Notes under the pieces: generated by a model
Database searches by the model: none
What the model saw: the letters and a program-made list of their open reading frames with translations, nothing else
What the model was told of the DNA's origin: nothing
Origin: Portulaca oleracea
Lineage: Eukaryota; Streptophyta; Magnoliopsida; Caryophyllales; Portulacaceae
NCBI GenBank assembly: GCA_029582165.1
Contig: CM055875.1
Location: 9,801,203 to 9,865,202, forward strand
Direction: 5' to 3'
DNA: 64,000 bases
Translations under genes and position numbers: made by a program
Part shown: one piece after another, positions 33,485 to 44,356 of the stretch
Numbering within the stretch: position 1 is the first letter of the stretch
Layout of the letters: each line of letters starts with the position of its first letter

Positions 33485-34310
33485 TGATGTATATTGAGGA
33501 AATCATCTAAAGACAGATTGGAGATCTTTCAATAAGCTTTCCAATGGTTTTTGAATCATTGAAAACGGACAAGTATTGAAGGAGTTATAGCAATTTCTTT
33601 CTAGAGTTGTATTTTAGAGTTTATGATGTCATAAATAGGATATATGATGTAATAGTTGATTCTTGGTTTCTTGAACCCTAGGTACACGTCCAAGGGGTCC
33701 TAGAGTAGTATAAATAGATCCCCTAGGGTGCCATTGTATTCATTCATTCATTAAATCATATATCAAATACAATCAAACACATGATGTGTTGTTCTCTCTA
33801 GCTTTGTGCTAGTTTCCCTTCGTTTCTCTTGAGGGAGATCGAAACTATCCCCTTCTTCTATCCAAGATTGGCGTCCTTGGTGGTGATAGGAAGGATTTGA
33901 AGCATTCTTGAAGGTGGTGTCGCTGTATCCTCCAAGATTCTTCAAAGAGCCATTATCATTCTATCATTCTAGTGAGTTTCGTTTGATTCATTAGAATTCT
34001 TTCAATTGCATTTTCATTGTTTCTATCTTTCATTTACACATCTAAAGTGCTAAATCATAAGATAGATTCATCAATCCATTCGTTTTCAACATTCCTACAT
34101 TCGTCCATTCATTCAACATTCATCAATCATTCGTTCGTTCATCATTTCCATTCATTTGGTAACCATCTTTCATAGTTCTTTCCATCTTTTTCATCCATTT
34201 CCATTCCATTTTTGGTTCTTTGGAACATTGAGAAGGGAGATTCATATCTTCGCTTTTAAAGATCCTTAGATTGTGTGTAATGTGATCAACCCTTGGTCCA
34301 TTATGCATCA
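33485..34310 (+). repeat. Y-family LTR, 5'-truncated and in inverted orientation
   Basis: From about 33494 (TTGAGGAAATC) this is plus-oriented Y LTR sequence ending TTATGCATCA at 34310. The first ~300 bp of the LTR are missing. It joins directly to the PPT end of the minus-strand Y1 internal region (CTCCCCCGGTTG at 34311), where a minus-oriented 3' LTR would be expected. The left edge abuts the W PBS. No TSD is visible (ACTTT left, CTCCC right). Confidence 0.75.
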
Positions 34311-35904
34311 CTCCCCCGGTTGAAAAAGTTTGTCCTCAAACTTAGACAAAACTTCTTCCAAACTGTTACATAGCACTTCTTCTTATAAGATGTCTTCCCA
34401 AAAGTCTTGTTCCCGTCAACTTGCTTCTTCCTCTTACGTTTCTTGAAGAGACTACAAACTCTCTTCTTAAACGCTTTGAAATCATCATAGATTCCTTTGA
34501 TGCTTGACTTGAACTTCCACTTTCTTCCAAATTTTCTCATGACTAATCCAATGACATCATGGAACTTCAAATCTCGTTTCTTCATAGAGAATGTAGAAAC
34601 CTCATATAACTTCTCAACTTCAAAGTATAGATTCACAAGCTTGTAACTCATGATGAAGACAATAGTAAGACTTCCTTGAATCCATGGTACTTCAACCTTA
34701 GAATTCAAGCTTTCATCTCCATATAGTATAGAAGGATTGCAAGTATCACAACATTGTTACGTTTGCTCAATGTCAACGATCGTGCTAGGCCAGAAATAAT
34801 ACTCCATCTTGTAATACGTATTGAGAAGACCCAAATGATCAAAAGAACTTCCATGCACTTCCATGATTAAGAAGTCACGAATTCCACTCCTTGGAATACA
34901 CAATTGATTCCCTTTGAAAAGAAATCCATGATTAATATGAAAGGGTTGTTGATGATGCTTCTCACAAACCTTGAATACTTCTTTAAAATCATCATCATCT
35001 TCATATAACTCCTTGATATATCCAAGCTCAAGTAATTTTGAATCAAACATGTATCTCCTTGTTAGAAAACTTCCTTTAGTCAAAGGACTTGCTTCCTCCA
35101 AGTGACTTGATTTTGATGAACGAATCAAGTACTTCATCTCAAAGTATAATGATGGCTTGATCTCCTTATCATATGAAGCATACTCCAATACTTTGTAAGA
35201 ATCACAAAGCTTAAGGATGAATCCTCCATGATAATAATCCTTTCGCTCAAATATCCTCATGATAACAACAAGTATGATTGCAAAGCCATAAGCATGAAGC
35301 TTCTCCTTTTCTCCAATTAGTATATCACCAAAATAATCCATGGGACAACTTCCTTGAGATAGGACTTCACCTTTCTCAACTCCATTTGTAATGAACAAAT
35401 ATGATGGGAGAATAGGAAATAAAAGAATATGATGATCTTTAGCATCCTTTAAGAGACATAGTACCTCAAGTATAGATGCAAGTATGGATCCTTCTTGAAT
35501 AGTTCCTTTCTTCCTTTTGTCCACTTGAATTACTCCATTTGATGAGATATGTTGAGATAGCTCATTCTTGGACGAGAGGTAAGGACAATTCTCCAAGTAC
35601 TTCTCCAATTCTCCTTGTGGCTTCTCATGCTTCGTCATGATCAAGACTAACTCCAAAGGATTTACATGCTCCTTTCTACCTCTACTACATACAAAAATGT
35701 TATCAAAGTATACAAATACAATCTCTTTACATTGCAATGGTACATACTCTTTCAAAATATGTTGTATACTATGAGAACCAAAACCGTTGATGTAGTTATC
35801 CACGAATTGAGTTTGATCCCAAAGAGATAAGTGAGAGAGGTCACTTGTCGATGATGCTTGTCTTTCATCCAAATATTCACAAATGAGAACAAGTGGTTGC
35901 ATAG
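34311..35904 (-). pseudogene. Y1 degenerate polyprotein, C-terminal half (RT, RNase H and INT remnants, basic tail)
   Basis: This is the second half of the Y1 frame, after Z1. It reads VYFDNIFVCSRG at the RT site (FDN at 35699-35707, A1 has FDD). Collinear remnants of RT thumb and RNase H follow (ITNGVEKGEVLSQGSCPMDY against [21 protein letters not shown]). The integrase finger region (HGFLFKGNQLCIPRSGIR, EVHGSSFDHLG) is present. One in-frame stop lies at 34757. The frame then continues through CDTCN, SLNSKVEVPW (integrase Asp replaced by Asn) and the tail GRKWKFKSSIKGIYDDFKAF with a KKRKRKK cluster near 34430. All catalytic positions I can align are changed, but the frame is otherwise open. 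Confidence 0.78.
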
Positions 35905-36400
35905 TGATGCATAATTGATGGCCTTATGCATCAAGGTCAACCATGGAGACATCTAATACTCACCTAGAAGAAAGAAGAGCTCAAGGCTCTCATATATCTC
36001 TCTTCTTGGAAGGGATCAACTCATGTGGTCGTATACTTTTGCTCCTTAATTCAAGGACCATGAAGCTATCATAGAAGTCATCCTAGAGAGGATTAATCTA
36101 CATTCCAAGAGCTTTCATATGGTTCAAGAATCTTTAAGTTTGGATGAGAATCCAAGGAGTTATTCATATTTGTAATATAGTTTAGTACATTGTTTTCTTT
36201 ATGATGTAAGCATTAGGTAGAATGATGTAAGCCAATATCGGCTTCTTTCTTGATGTTGTACACGCCATAAGGGAGGGTTCTCAACTATAAATACCCCCCT
36301 ATGGTGCTTTGGAATTCATTCATTCACATTGAATTTTTAGATATCAAACACATGGTGTGATCATTCTAGCTTTTATGCTAGGTGTTTTTCATTTCACTCT
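35905..36400 (+). repeat. Z1 5' LTR, left piece
   Basis: It begins with the inverted repeat TGATGCATAA / TTATGCATCA and matches 50548-51043 of the 3' LTR. It ends at the Y2 insertion point (ACTCT, a variant of TSD TCTCT). A TATA (CTATAAATACCCCCC) lies at about 36290. Confidence 0.9.
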
Positions 36401-36702
36401 TGATGTATATTTACCTAGCTATATACATCAAGTTCTAGCTACAAGGACCTTAATCTAGTTTGAAGCTACAAATGTCGTCTTGGGTTTATCAAGGTAGAAG
36501 GTGTAAAGGACCTTGAAGGTACTCTAAGCTTAGTCCTCACACTTCTAAGCTTATATGGAGTTACTGTCACATTTGGAGGACATCAAATGAGCTTAAATCA
36601 TTCTCAAGTCCTTATTGAAAAGTCATCTCTCACGGCAGCAAAAGACTCCATCAAGTACAGTTCGATATTTTGCTCTATAATTCTAGATCCATATGTCTAT
36701 TG

Positions 36703-38052
36703 AGGAGCATGTAAATCCTTTGGAGTTAGTCTTGATCATGACGAAGCATGAGAAACCACAAGGAGAATTGGAGAAGTACTTGGAGAATTGTCCTTACCTC
36801 TCATCCAAGAATGAGCTACCTCAACATATCTCATCAAATGGAGTAATTCAAGTGGACAAAAGGAAGAAAGGAACTATTCAAGAAGGATCCATACTTGCAT
36901 CTATACTTGAGGTACTATGTCTCTTAAAGGATGCTAAAGATCATCATATTCTTTTATTTCCTATTCTCGCATCATATTTGTTCATTACAAATGGAGTTGG
37001 GAAAAGTGAAGTCCTATCTCAAGGAAGTTGTCCCATGGATTATTTTGGTGATATACTAATTGGAGAAAAGGAGAAGCTTCATGCTTATGGCTTTGCATTC
37101 ATACTTGTTGTTATCATGAGGATATTTGAGCAAAAGGATTATTATCATGGAGGATTCATCCTTAAGTTTTGTGATTCTTACAAAGTATTGGAGTATGCTT
37201 CATATGATAAGGAGATCAAGCCATCATTATACTTTGAGATGAAGTACTTGATTCGTTCATCAAAATCAAGTCACTTGGAGGAAGCAAGTCCTTTGACAAG
37301 GAGATACATGTTTGATTCAAAATTACTTGAGCTCTGATATATCAAGGAGCTATATGAAGATGATGATGATTTTAAAGAAGTATTCAAGGTATGTGAGAAG
37401 CATCATCAACAACCCTTTCATATTAATCATGGATTTCTTTTCAAAGGGAATCAATTGTGTATTCCAAGGAGTGGAATTCGTGACTTCTTAATCATGGAAG
37501 TGCATGGAAGTTCTTTTGATCATTTGGGTCTTCTCAATACGTATTACAAGATGAAGGAGTATTATTTCTGGCCTAGCATGATCGTTGACATTGAGCAAAT
37601 GTAACAATGTTGTGATACTTGCAATCCTTTTATACTATATGGAGATGAAAGCTTGAATTCTAAGGTTGAAGTACCATGGATTCAAGGAAGTCTTACTATT
37701 GTCTTCATCATGAGTTACAAGCTTGTGAATCTATACTTTGAAGTTGAGAAGTTATATGAGGTTTCTACATTCTCTATGAAGAAACGAGATTTGAAGTTCC
37801 ATGATGTCATTGGATTAGTCATGAGAAAATTTGGAAGAAAGTGGAAATTCAAGTCAAGCATCAAAGGAATCTATGATGATTTCAAAGCGTTTAAGAAGAG
37901 AGTTTGTAGTCTCTTCAAGAAACGTAAGAGGAAGAAGCAAGTTGACGGGAACAACACTTTTGGGAAGACATCTTATAAGAAGAAGTGCTATGTAACAGTT
38001 TGGAAGAAGTTTTGATTAAGTTTGAGGACAAACTTTTTCAACCGGGGGAGAA
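36703..38052 (+). pseudogene. Y2 polyprotein remnant, C-terminal half
   Basis: It is collinear with the Y1 and Y3 C-terminal half from the ORF part just after the FDN site. It includes the GVIQVDKRKK, LITNG-type RNase H remnant, integrase-finger-like and tail regions. A TGA lies near 37336 and another stop before 37653; the tail with KGIYDDFKAFKK is at about 37860-37905. It has no start codon region of its own. It is nearly identical to Y3, as expected for tandem duplicates. Confidence 0.8.
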
Positions 38053-39146
38053 TGATGTATATTTGCCTAGCTATATACATCAAGGTCTAGCTACAAGGAC
38101 CTTAATCTAGTTTGAAGCTACAAATGTCGTCTTGGGTTTATCAAGGTAGAAGGTGTAAAGGACCTTGAAGGTACTCTAAGCTTAGTCCTCACACTTCTAA
38201 GCTTATATGGAGTTACTCTCACATTTGGAGGACATCATTGAGCTTAAATCATTCTCAAGTCCTTATTGAAAAGTCATCTCTCGCGGCAGCAAAAGACTTC
38301 ATCAAGTACAGTTTGATATTTTGCTCTATAATTCTGGATCCATACGTCTATTGAGGAAATCATCAGAAGACAGATTGGAGATCTTTCAATAAGCTTTCCA
38401 ATGGTTTTTGAATCATTGAAAACGGACAAGTATTGAAGGAGTTATAGCAATTTCTTTCTATAGTTGTATTTTAGAGTTTATGATGTCATAAATAGGATAT
38501 ATGATGTAATAGTTGATTCTTGGTTTCTTGAACCCTAGGTACACGTCCAAGGGGTCCTAGAGTAGTATAAATAGACCCCCTAGGATGCCATTGTATTCAT
38601 TCATTCATTAAATCATATATCAAATACAATCAAACACATGATGTGTTGTTCTCTCTAGCTTTGTGCTAGTTTCCCTTCGTTTCTCTTGAGGGAGATCGAA
38701 ACTATCCCCTTCTTCTATCCAAGATTGGCGTCCTTGATGGTGATAGGAAGGATTTGAAGCATTCTTGAAGGTGGTGTGGCCGTATCCTCCAAGATTCTTC
38801 AAAGAGCCATTATCATTCTATCATTCTAGTGAGTTTCGTTTGATTCATTAGAATTCTTTCAATTGCATTTTCATTGTTTCTATCTTTCATTTACACATCT
38901 AAAGTGCTAAATCATAAGATAGATTCATCAATCCATTCGTTTTCAACATTCCTACATTCGTTCATCCATTCGTTCATCATTTCCATTCATTTGGTAACCG
39001 TCTTTCATAGTTCTTTCCATCTTTTTCATCCATTTCTATTCCATTTTTGGTTCTTTGGAACATTGGGAAGGGAGATTCCTATCTTCGTTTTTAAAGATCC
39101 TTAGATTGTGTGTAATGTGATCATCCCTTGGTCCCATTATGCATCA
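38053..39146 (+). repeat. Y2 3' LTR (1094 bp)
   Basis: It is a complete LTR after the PPT CAACCGGGGGAGAA. It has a hairpin start (TGATGTATAT / ATATACATCA), a TATA (TATAAATAGACCCCC) near 38567 and ends TTATGCATCA. It has the same length as the Y1 5' LTR. Confidence 0.92.
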
Positions 39147-39267
39147 TCTCTTGTGGGATTCGAATCATCCCCTTCTTCTAGCTAAGGTTGGCATCCTTAG
39201 TGGTGAAAGGAAGGAATTGAAGGTATCTTGAAGGTGGTGTGGTTGTATCCTTCAAAGAGTCTTCAAA
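39147..39267 (+). repeat. Duplicated 121-bp piece of the Z1 LTR between Y2 and Y3
   Basis: It matches 48674-48794 almost base for base, both copies starting with the TSD TCTCT. It is joined at CAAA (39264-39267) to the Y leader (CAAACCCATGAG). It marks the junction of a tandem duplication. Confidence 0.9.
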
Positions 39268-39302
39268 CCCATGAGTTTCTTGTGATCTTTTTTGCATATT
39301 CT

Positions 39303-39954
39303 ATGGCTTACAAAAGATCTAGCATGAGTTCTCAATGTGAATTACAACGCTTGGAGCAACAAATTGATGATCTCACCAAACAAATGGAAGAATTTGGGAT
39401 TCTTCAAAAGGGATCAAGAAGCGCTTGTTCACGTGACTACATCAACAAGCTTGAAAGAATGAAGCAAGGGAGCAAGGATGTGGTCGAATATACAATAGAA
39501 TTCAGGCGGCTATTATGGAAATATGCTCTTGAGGAGGATGATCAACGAGTTGTGGTATGTTACTTCCTTGGTCTTAATGATTACATTCGACGTGTTGTTG
39601 TAAATCAACCTTTCACAAACTTGGAAGAGTTAAGTTCTTTAGCTTTTTATGTTGAAGTAAAGATAAAGAACTCTTGGACAAAACCTGTACACACACAAAA
39701 ACTCCACAAAATCAGCCCCCATCCCATCTCACACCTACTATCCAAAGCTCCTCAAAACAGCCCATAAACCTCCCCATTCCCATTGTCCAAGACGAGGAAA
39801 TCATTGACCAAAGTACAAGTCTATCTTGCCAAAGTTTTGATCATGTTGTAAGTGCAAGTCAAACGTCATCCTATGAGCAACCAGAATTTGAAAGTGAATC
39901 ATTTAATGTATTTGACGTGTATGAGGATGCTAATGAAGTATGTGATAACCTTGG
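39303..39954 (+). pseudogene. Y3 polyprotein, N-terminal part (gag)
   Basis: It starts MAYKRSSMSS, with coiled coil, KQGSKDVVEYTIEF and a LEELSSLAF gag segment. A small deletion near 39660 (AAGTAAAGATAAAG) shifts the frame; the proline-rich and acidic parts continue in the second frame to the X3 insertion at GATAACCTTGG. It continues at 45433 with GGCATGAATGAGG. Compared with Y1 it is otherwise collinear. Confidence 0.8.
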
Positions 39955-41030
39955 AGATGCATAATGGGATCAAAGATGATCACATTACACACGATTTAAG
40001 GATCTTTAAAAACTAAGATAAGAATCTTGCTTCTCAAAGTTCTCAAGGATCCAAAAATGAATGATAATGGATGAAGATAAACGAAAAGAGGGATTAATTC
40101 GTTTACCAAGATCAAATGGAAGTTTGATGAACGATGGAATGACGATTGATGAATGATGATGAACGACACTCTTTGAACGTTTGAAGAACGAATGAAGATG
40201 ATTGAATGCTTGATGAGTTCTTGATGAATTCTTGATGAGTTCTTGATGAATGTCGTTTGAATGGTTGAATGATAATGGCGATTTGAAGCTCTCTTGAAGG
40301 ATATAGGCACACCACCTCCAAGACTCTTCAATTCCTTCCTATCACCATCTAAGATAGCCAATCTTAGAATAGAAGAAGGGGATACTCGTTCTCCCTCAAG
40401 AGAAACGAAAGTTCTAGCACAAAACTAGAGAGAAAACAACACCTTGTGTTTGTTTTTGATTTATTGAATGACTTGAATTGAATGAATACAATGGCACCCT
40501 AGGGGGTCTATTTATACTACTTTAGGGACCCCTTGGACGTGTACCTAGGGTTCAAGAAACCAAGAATCAACTATTACATCATATATCCTATTTATGACAT
40601 CATAAACTCTAAAATACAACTCTAGAAAGAAATTGCTATAACTCCTTCAATACTTGTCCGTTTTCATTGATTCAAAAACCATTGGAAAGCTTATTGAAAG
40701 AGCTCCAATCTGTCTTCTGATGATTTCCTCAATAGATGTATGGATCTATAATTATAGAGCAAAATATCGAACTGTACTTGATGGAGTCCTTTGCTGCCGT
40801 GAGAGATGACTTCTCAATAAGGACTTGAGAGTTATTTATGCTCATTGATGTCCTCCAAATGTGAGAGTAACTCCATGTAAGCTAGAATACCATCAAGGTC
40901 CTTCATGCTTTCTTCCTTGAGCTAATAAACCCTTGTAGTTGTTGATACCCAAGGCGACATTTGTAGCTTCTAGCTGGATAGAGGTCCTTTAGCTAGGCCT
41001 TGATGTATATAGCTAGGCAAATATACATCA
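39955..41030 (-). repeat. X3 3' LTR (1076 bp)
   Basis: It pairs with 44357-45432. The element-strand start TGATGTATAT / ATATACATCA hairpin is at 41030. The terminal T is changed to A at 39955. Confidence 0.92.
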
Positions 41031-44000
41031 TTCTCCCCCGGTTGAAAAAGTTTGTCCTCAAACTTAGACAAAACTTCTTCTTCCTTGTTTTCCTTCCTTC
41101 TTTATAAGATGTCTTCCCATATGTGTTATTGACATCACTTCTCTTGTTCCTTCTTATGAGTTTACAACTTTTCTTCTTGAATGCCTTGAAATCATCATAG
41201 ATTCCTTTGATGCTTGACTTGAACTTCCACTTTCTTCCAAGTCTTCTCATGAATAAGCGAATGATATTATGGTGCTTCAAATCGCGTTTATTCATGGAGA
41301 TTGTAGAAATCTCATATAACTTCTCAACTTCAAAGTATAGATTCACAAGCTTGTAACTCATGATGAAGACAATAGTAATATGGTGTTCCATCTTTGAAGG
41401 ATGATCTTCAACGATCTTAATATCATCTTGACTTCCTTGAATCCATGGCACTTCAACCATAAAATTCAAGCTTTCATCTCCATATGGTATAGAAGGATTG
41501 CAAATGTCACAATATTGCAGCTTACACTCGATATCAACGATCATGCTAGGCCAGAAATAATACTCCTTCATCTTGTAATACGTATTTAGAAGACCCAAAT
41601 GATCAAAAGAACTTCCATGCACTTCCATGATTAAGAAGTCACGAATTCCACTCCTTGGAATACACAATTGATTCCCTTTGAAAAGAAATCCATGATCAAT
41701 ATAAAAGGATTGTTGAGGATGCTTCTCACATACCTTGTATACTTCTTTAAAATCATCATCATCTTCATACAACTCCTTGATATATTCAAGACTAAGTACT
41801 CTTGAATCAAACATGTATCTCCTCGTTAGAAAACTTCCTTTAGTCAAAGGACTTGCTTCCTCCAAGTGACTTGATTTTGATGAATGAATCAAGTACTTCA
41901 TTTCAAAACATGATGATGACGTGATCTCCTCTTCATATGAAACATACTCCAATACTTTGTAAGATTCACGAAGCTTAAGCATGATTCCTCCAAGATAATA
42001 TTCCTTTTGCTCAAATATCCTCATGATAGCAACAAGTATGAATGCTAAGCCATAAGCGTGAAGCTTCTTCTTTTCTCCACTTGGTATATCACCAAAATAA
42101 TCCATGGGACAACTTCCTTGAGATAGGACTTCACCTTTCTCAACTCCATTTGTAATGAACAAATATGATGCAAGAATAGGGAATAAAAGAATATGATGAT
42201 CATTAGCATCCTTTAAGAGACATAGTACCTCAAGTATGGATGCAAGTATGGATCCTTCTTGAATAGTTCCTTTCTTCCTTTTGTCCACTTGAATTACTCC
42301 ATTTGATGAGATATGTTGAGGTAGCTCATTCTTGGACGAGAGGTAAGGACATTTCTCCAAGTACTTCTCCAATTCTCCACGTGGCTTCTTATGCTTCGCT
42401 AAGGCTAACTCCAAAGGATTTACATACTCCTTTCTACTTCTACTACATACAAAAATGTTATCAAAGTATACAAATACAATCTCTTTACATTGCAATGGTA
42501 CATACTCTTTCAAAATATGTTGTATACTATGAAAATCAAGGACATTGATGTAGTTATCCATGAATTGCGCTTGATCCTTTGCATAGACCATTCGGTGATG
42601 AATCATAGGATTTGGTGGCAGCCTTTGATGCATGATAATACTCATGGAAGAGAAACGTACCAAAAGAGATAAGTGAGAGAGGTCACTTGTTGAGGGTGCT
42701 TGTCTTTCATCCAAATATTCACAAATGAGAACAAGTGATGGTAAAGGATCTTGATCCTTTATAGGCCCACGGTTACCAACCTCCATTGGTGTAAGAATGA
42801 GACTCCTTGTTTCTTCAAATTCATGATACTTATTCTCCATAAGTGCCATAAGAGTACTTTGATCCTCCTTGAGCCGTGAGACACAAGGTGGTAATAAGGA
42901 CGCCTCTTGGAGCATGATACTCCTATCATACAACTTTGATTCTTCCAACAAGGTATAACAAGAATCCATAGAAGTAATATTACAATATAATGAATCTTTG
43001 CAAATCTTGTAAAAAGCAAGACTTACTAAACTTCTTGGATCCATATGAAGATCATTGCCATGGTGTGAATACCTCTTCATTTGCAATTCTTGGACATTTG
43101 TTGTAGCGAGGCTAATATCTTGGTCAAGATCAATGTCAACGTCAATGATGGCACAACTTTCTCCTTCTCGGATCAATGAACACATTTCATCACGTAGCTC
43201 TCCTCCATTCAATTCTTCTATTTCCTCTACTTCAAGATCCTCCTCTATGTGTACTTCATTTACTTCTTTAGCCATGCTACTACATACTTCTTGAACTTGC
43301 TCATTTTCAACAAAAACATCACATTCGGCAAATTCAACTTCTTCATTCACGCCTTCCTCCTCATATAATGGGTTGTCATATACTTGAAACTCTTCATTAT
43401 TCTCCTCATACAATGGATTGTCATACACTTTAAACTCATCTTTAGGCACGCTACATACTACATTAACTTCCTCATTTGTGCCTAGGTTATCACATACTTC
43501 ATGAATATCATCATACACGTCAAATACATCAAATGATTCACTTCCAAATTCTGGTTGCTCATAGGATGACGTTTGACATACACTTTCAACATGATCAAAA
43601 TGAGTTCTATCCCAAAGTTCTTTACTCTATACTTCTATTTCAACATCAAGGGCTAAAGAACTTAACTCCTCCAAGTTTGCGTAAGATTGATGTACAACAA
43701 CACACCAAATGTAATCATTAAGACCAAGAGTATAACATACCAAAACGTCTTGATCATTCTCCTTAAGGCCATACTTCCGTAGTTGCCGTCTGAATTCTAT
43801 GGTATATTCAATCACGTCCTTGCTCCCTTGCTTCATTATTTCAAGCTTGTTGAAGTTATCTCCTTTGTATTTGTAGGGAAAGAATTCTTCTTGAACTTTA
43901 TTTCCATTCTTCTTGCTGGAACGTTTACTCCATTCATAAGGTGCTTCATATTCAACCTTAAAAGAGTGAACCACACGTGATTTTGTGCTTCTTGATCCCT

Positions 44001-44109
44001 TTGGAAGAATCCCAAGTTCTTCCATTTGTTTGGTGAGATCATCAAGTTGTTGCTTCAAGCATTGTAGCTCACGTTGGGAATTCTTGCTAGAATCGTCCAT
44101 CTTGATCAA
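40993..44109 (-). pseudogene. X3 full-length catalytically dead gag-pol-like polyprotein with one stop
   Basis: From the methionine at 44109 this frame spans about 1038 codons, with a single in-frame TAG near 43627 (AAG in X1 and X2). The 841 codons after it are continuous. Order: coiled coil; gag segment; acidic region with two YDNPLYEE repeats; protease remnant (CSLIREGESC, Asp lost). Much of the RT fingers region is missing. The RT palm reads VYFDNIFV (FDN at 42457-42465). Then come the RNase H remnant (ITNGVEKGEVLSQG); an integrase finger with H-x5-H and CDIC retained; the integrase core start SLNFMVEVP (Asp to Asn); RDLKHHN; and the basic tail KGIYDDFKAFKK (about 41173-41208). The end runs into the PPT and LTR. 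Homology to A1 is visible along most of the length. Function unknown. The long frame without active sites suggests a structural or regulatory role (inference). Confidence 0.82.
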
Positions 44110-44250
44110 TCTTGGTGCAAAAAGATTGCAAGATTCATGGTTTAGGGGTTTTGGATGGGTAAAGGACGAGAGAGGTTTGTATTTGGGGCGGATTGTGTTT
44201 GGGCTATGGGTTCTTTGTGGAGTTTATGGTTCTTTATGAGTTCTTTATGA

Positions 44251-44264
44251 GTTCTTGGAAGAAC
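44251..44264 (-). promoter_or_regulatory. X3 leader palindrome
   Basis: GTTCTTGGAAGAAC lies next to AAGAACTCATAAAG repeats (44215-44250), between PBS and gag. Confidence 0.5.
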
Positions 44265-44356
44265 TCATATGGTGGGGATGGGTTTGTGATGGAAAGATGG
44301 TGAAAAGATGGATCAAGAACTAAGAGAATCAATCTCCTAAGCTCTGATACCAATTT

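Larger units (their letters stand above)
36401..39146 (+). mobile_element. Y2: internally deleted Y element in the Z1 LTR
   Basis: The first 306 bp of its 5' LTR (36401-36706) join directly to the middle of the ORF through a 4-bp overlap (AGGA, 36703-36706). This removes the rest of the LTR, PBS, gag and protease-like region. The 3' LTR is 38053-39146 (1094 bp). TSD: ACTCT left (36396-36400), TCTCT right (39147-39151). Confidence 0.9.
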
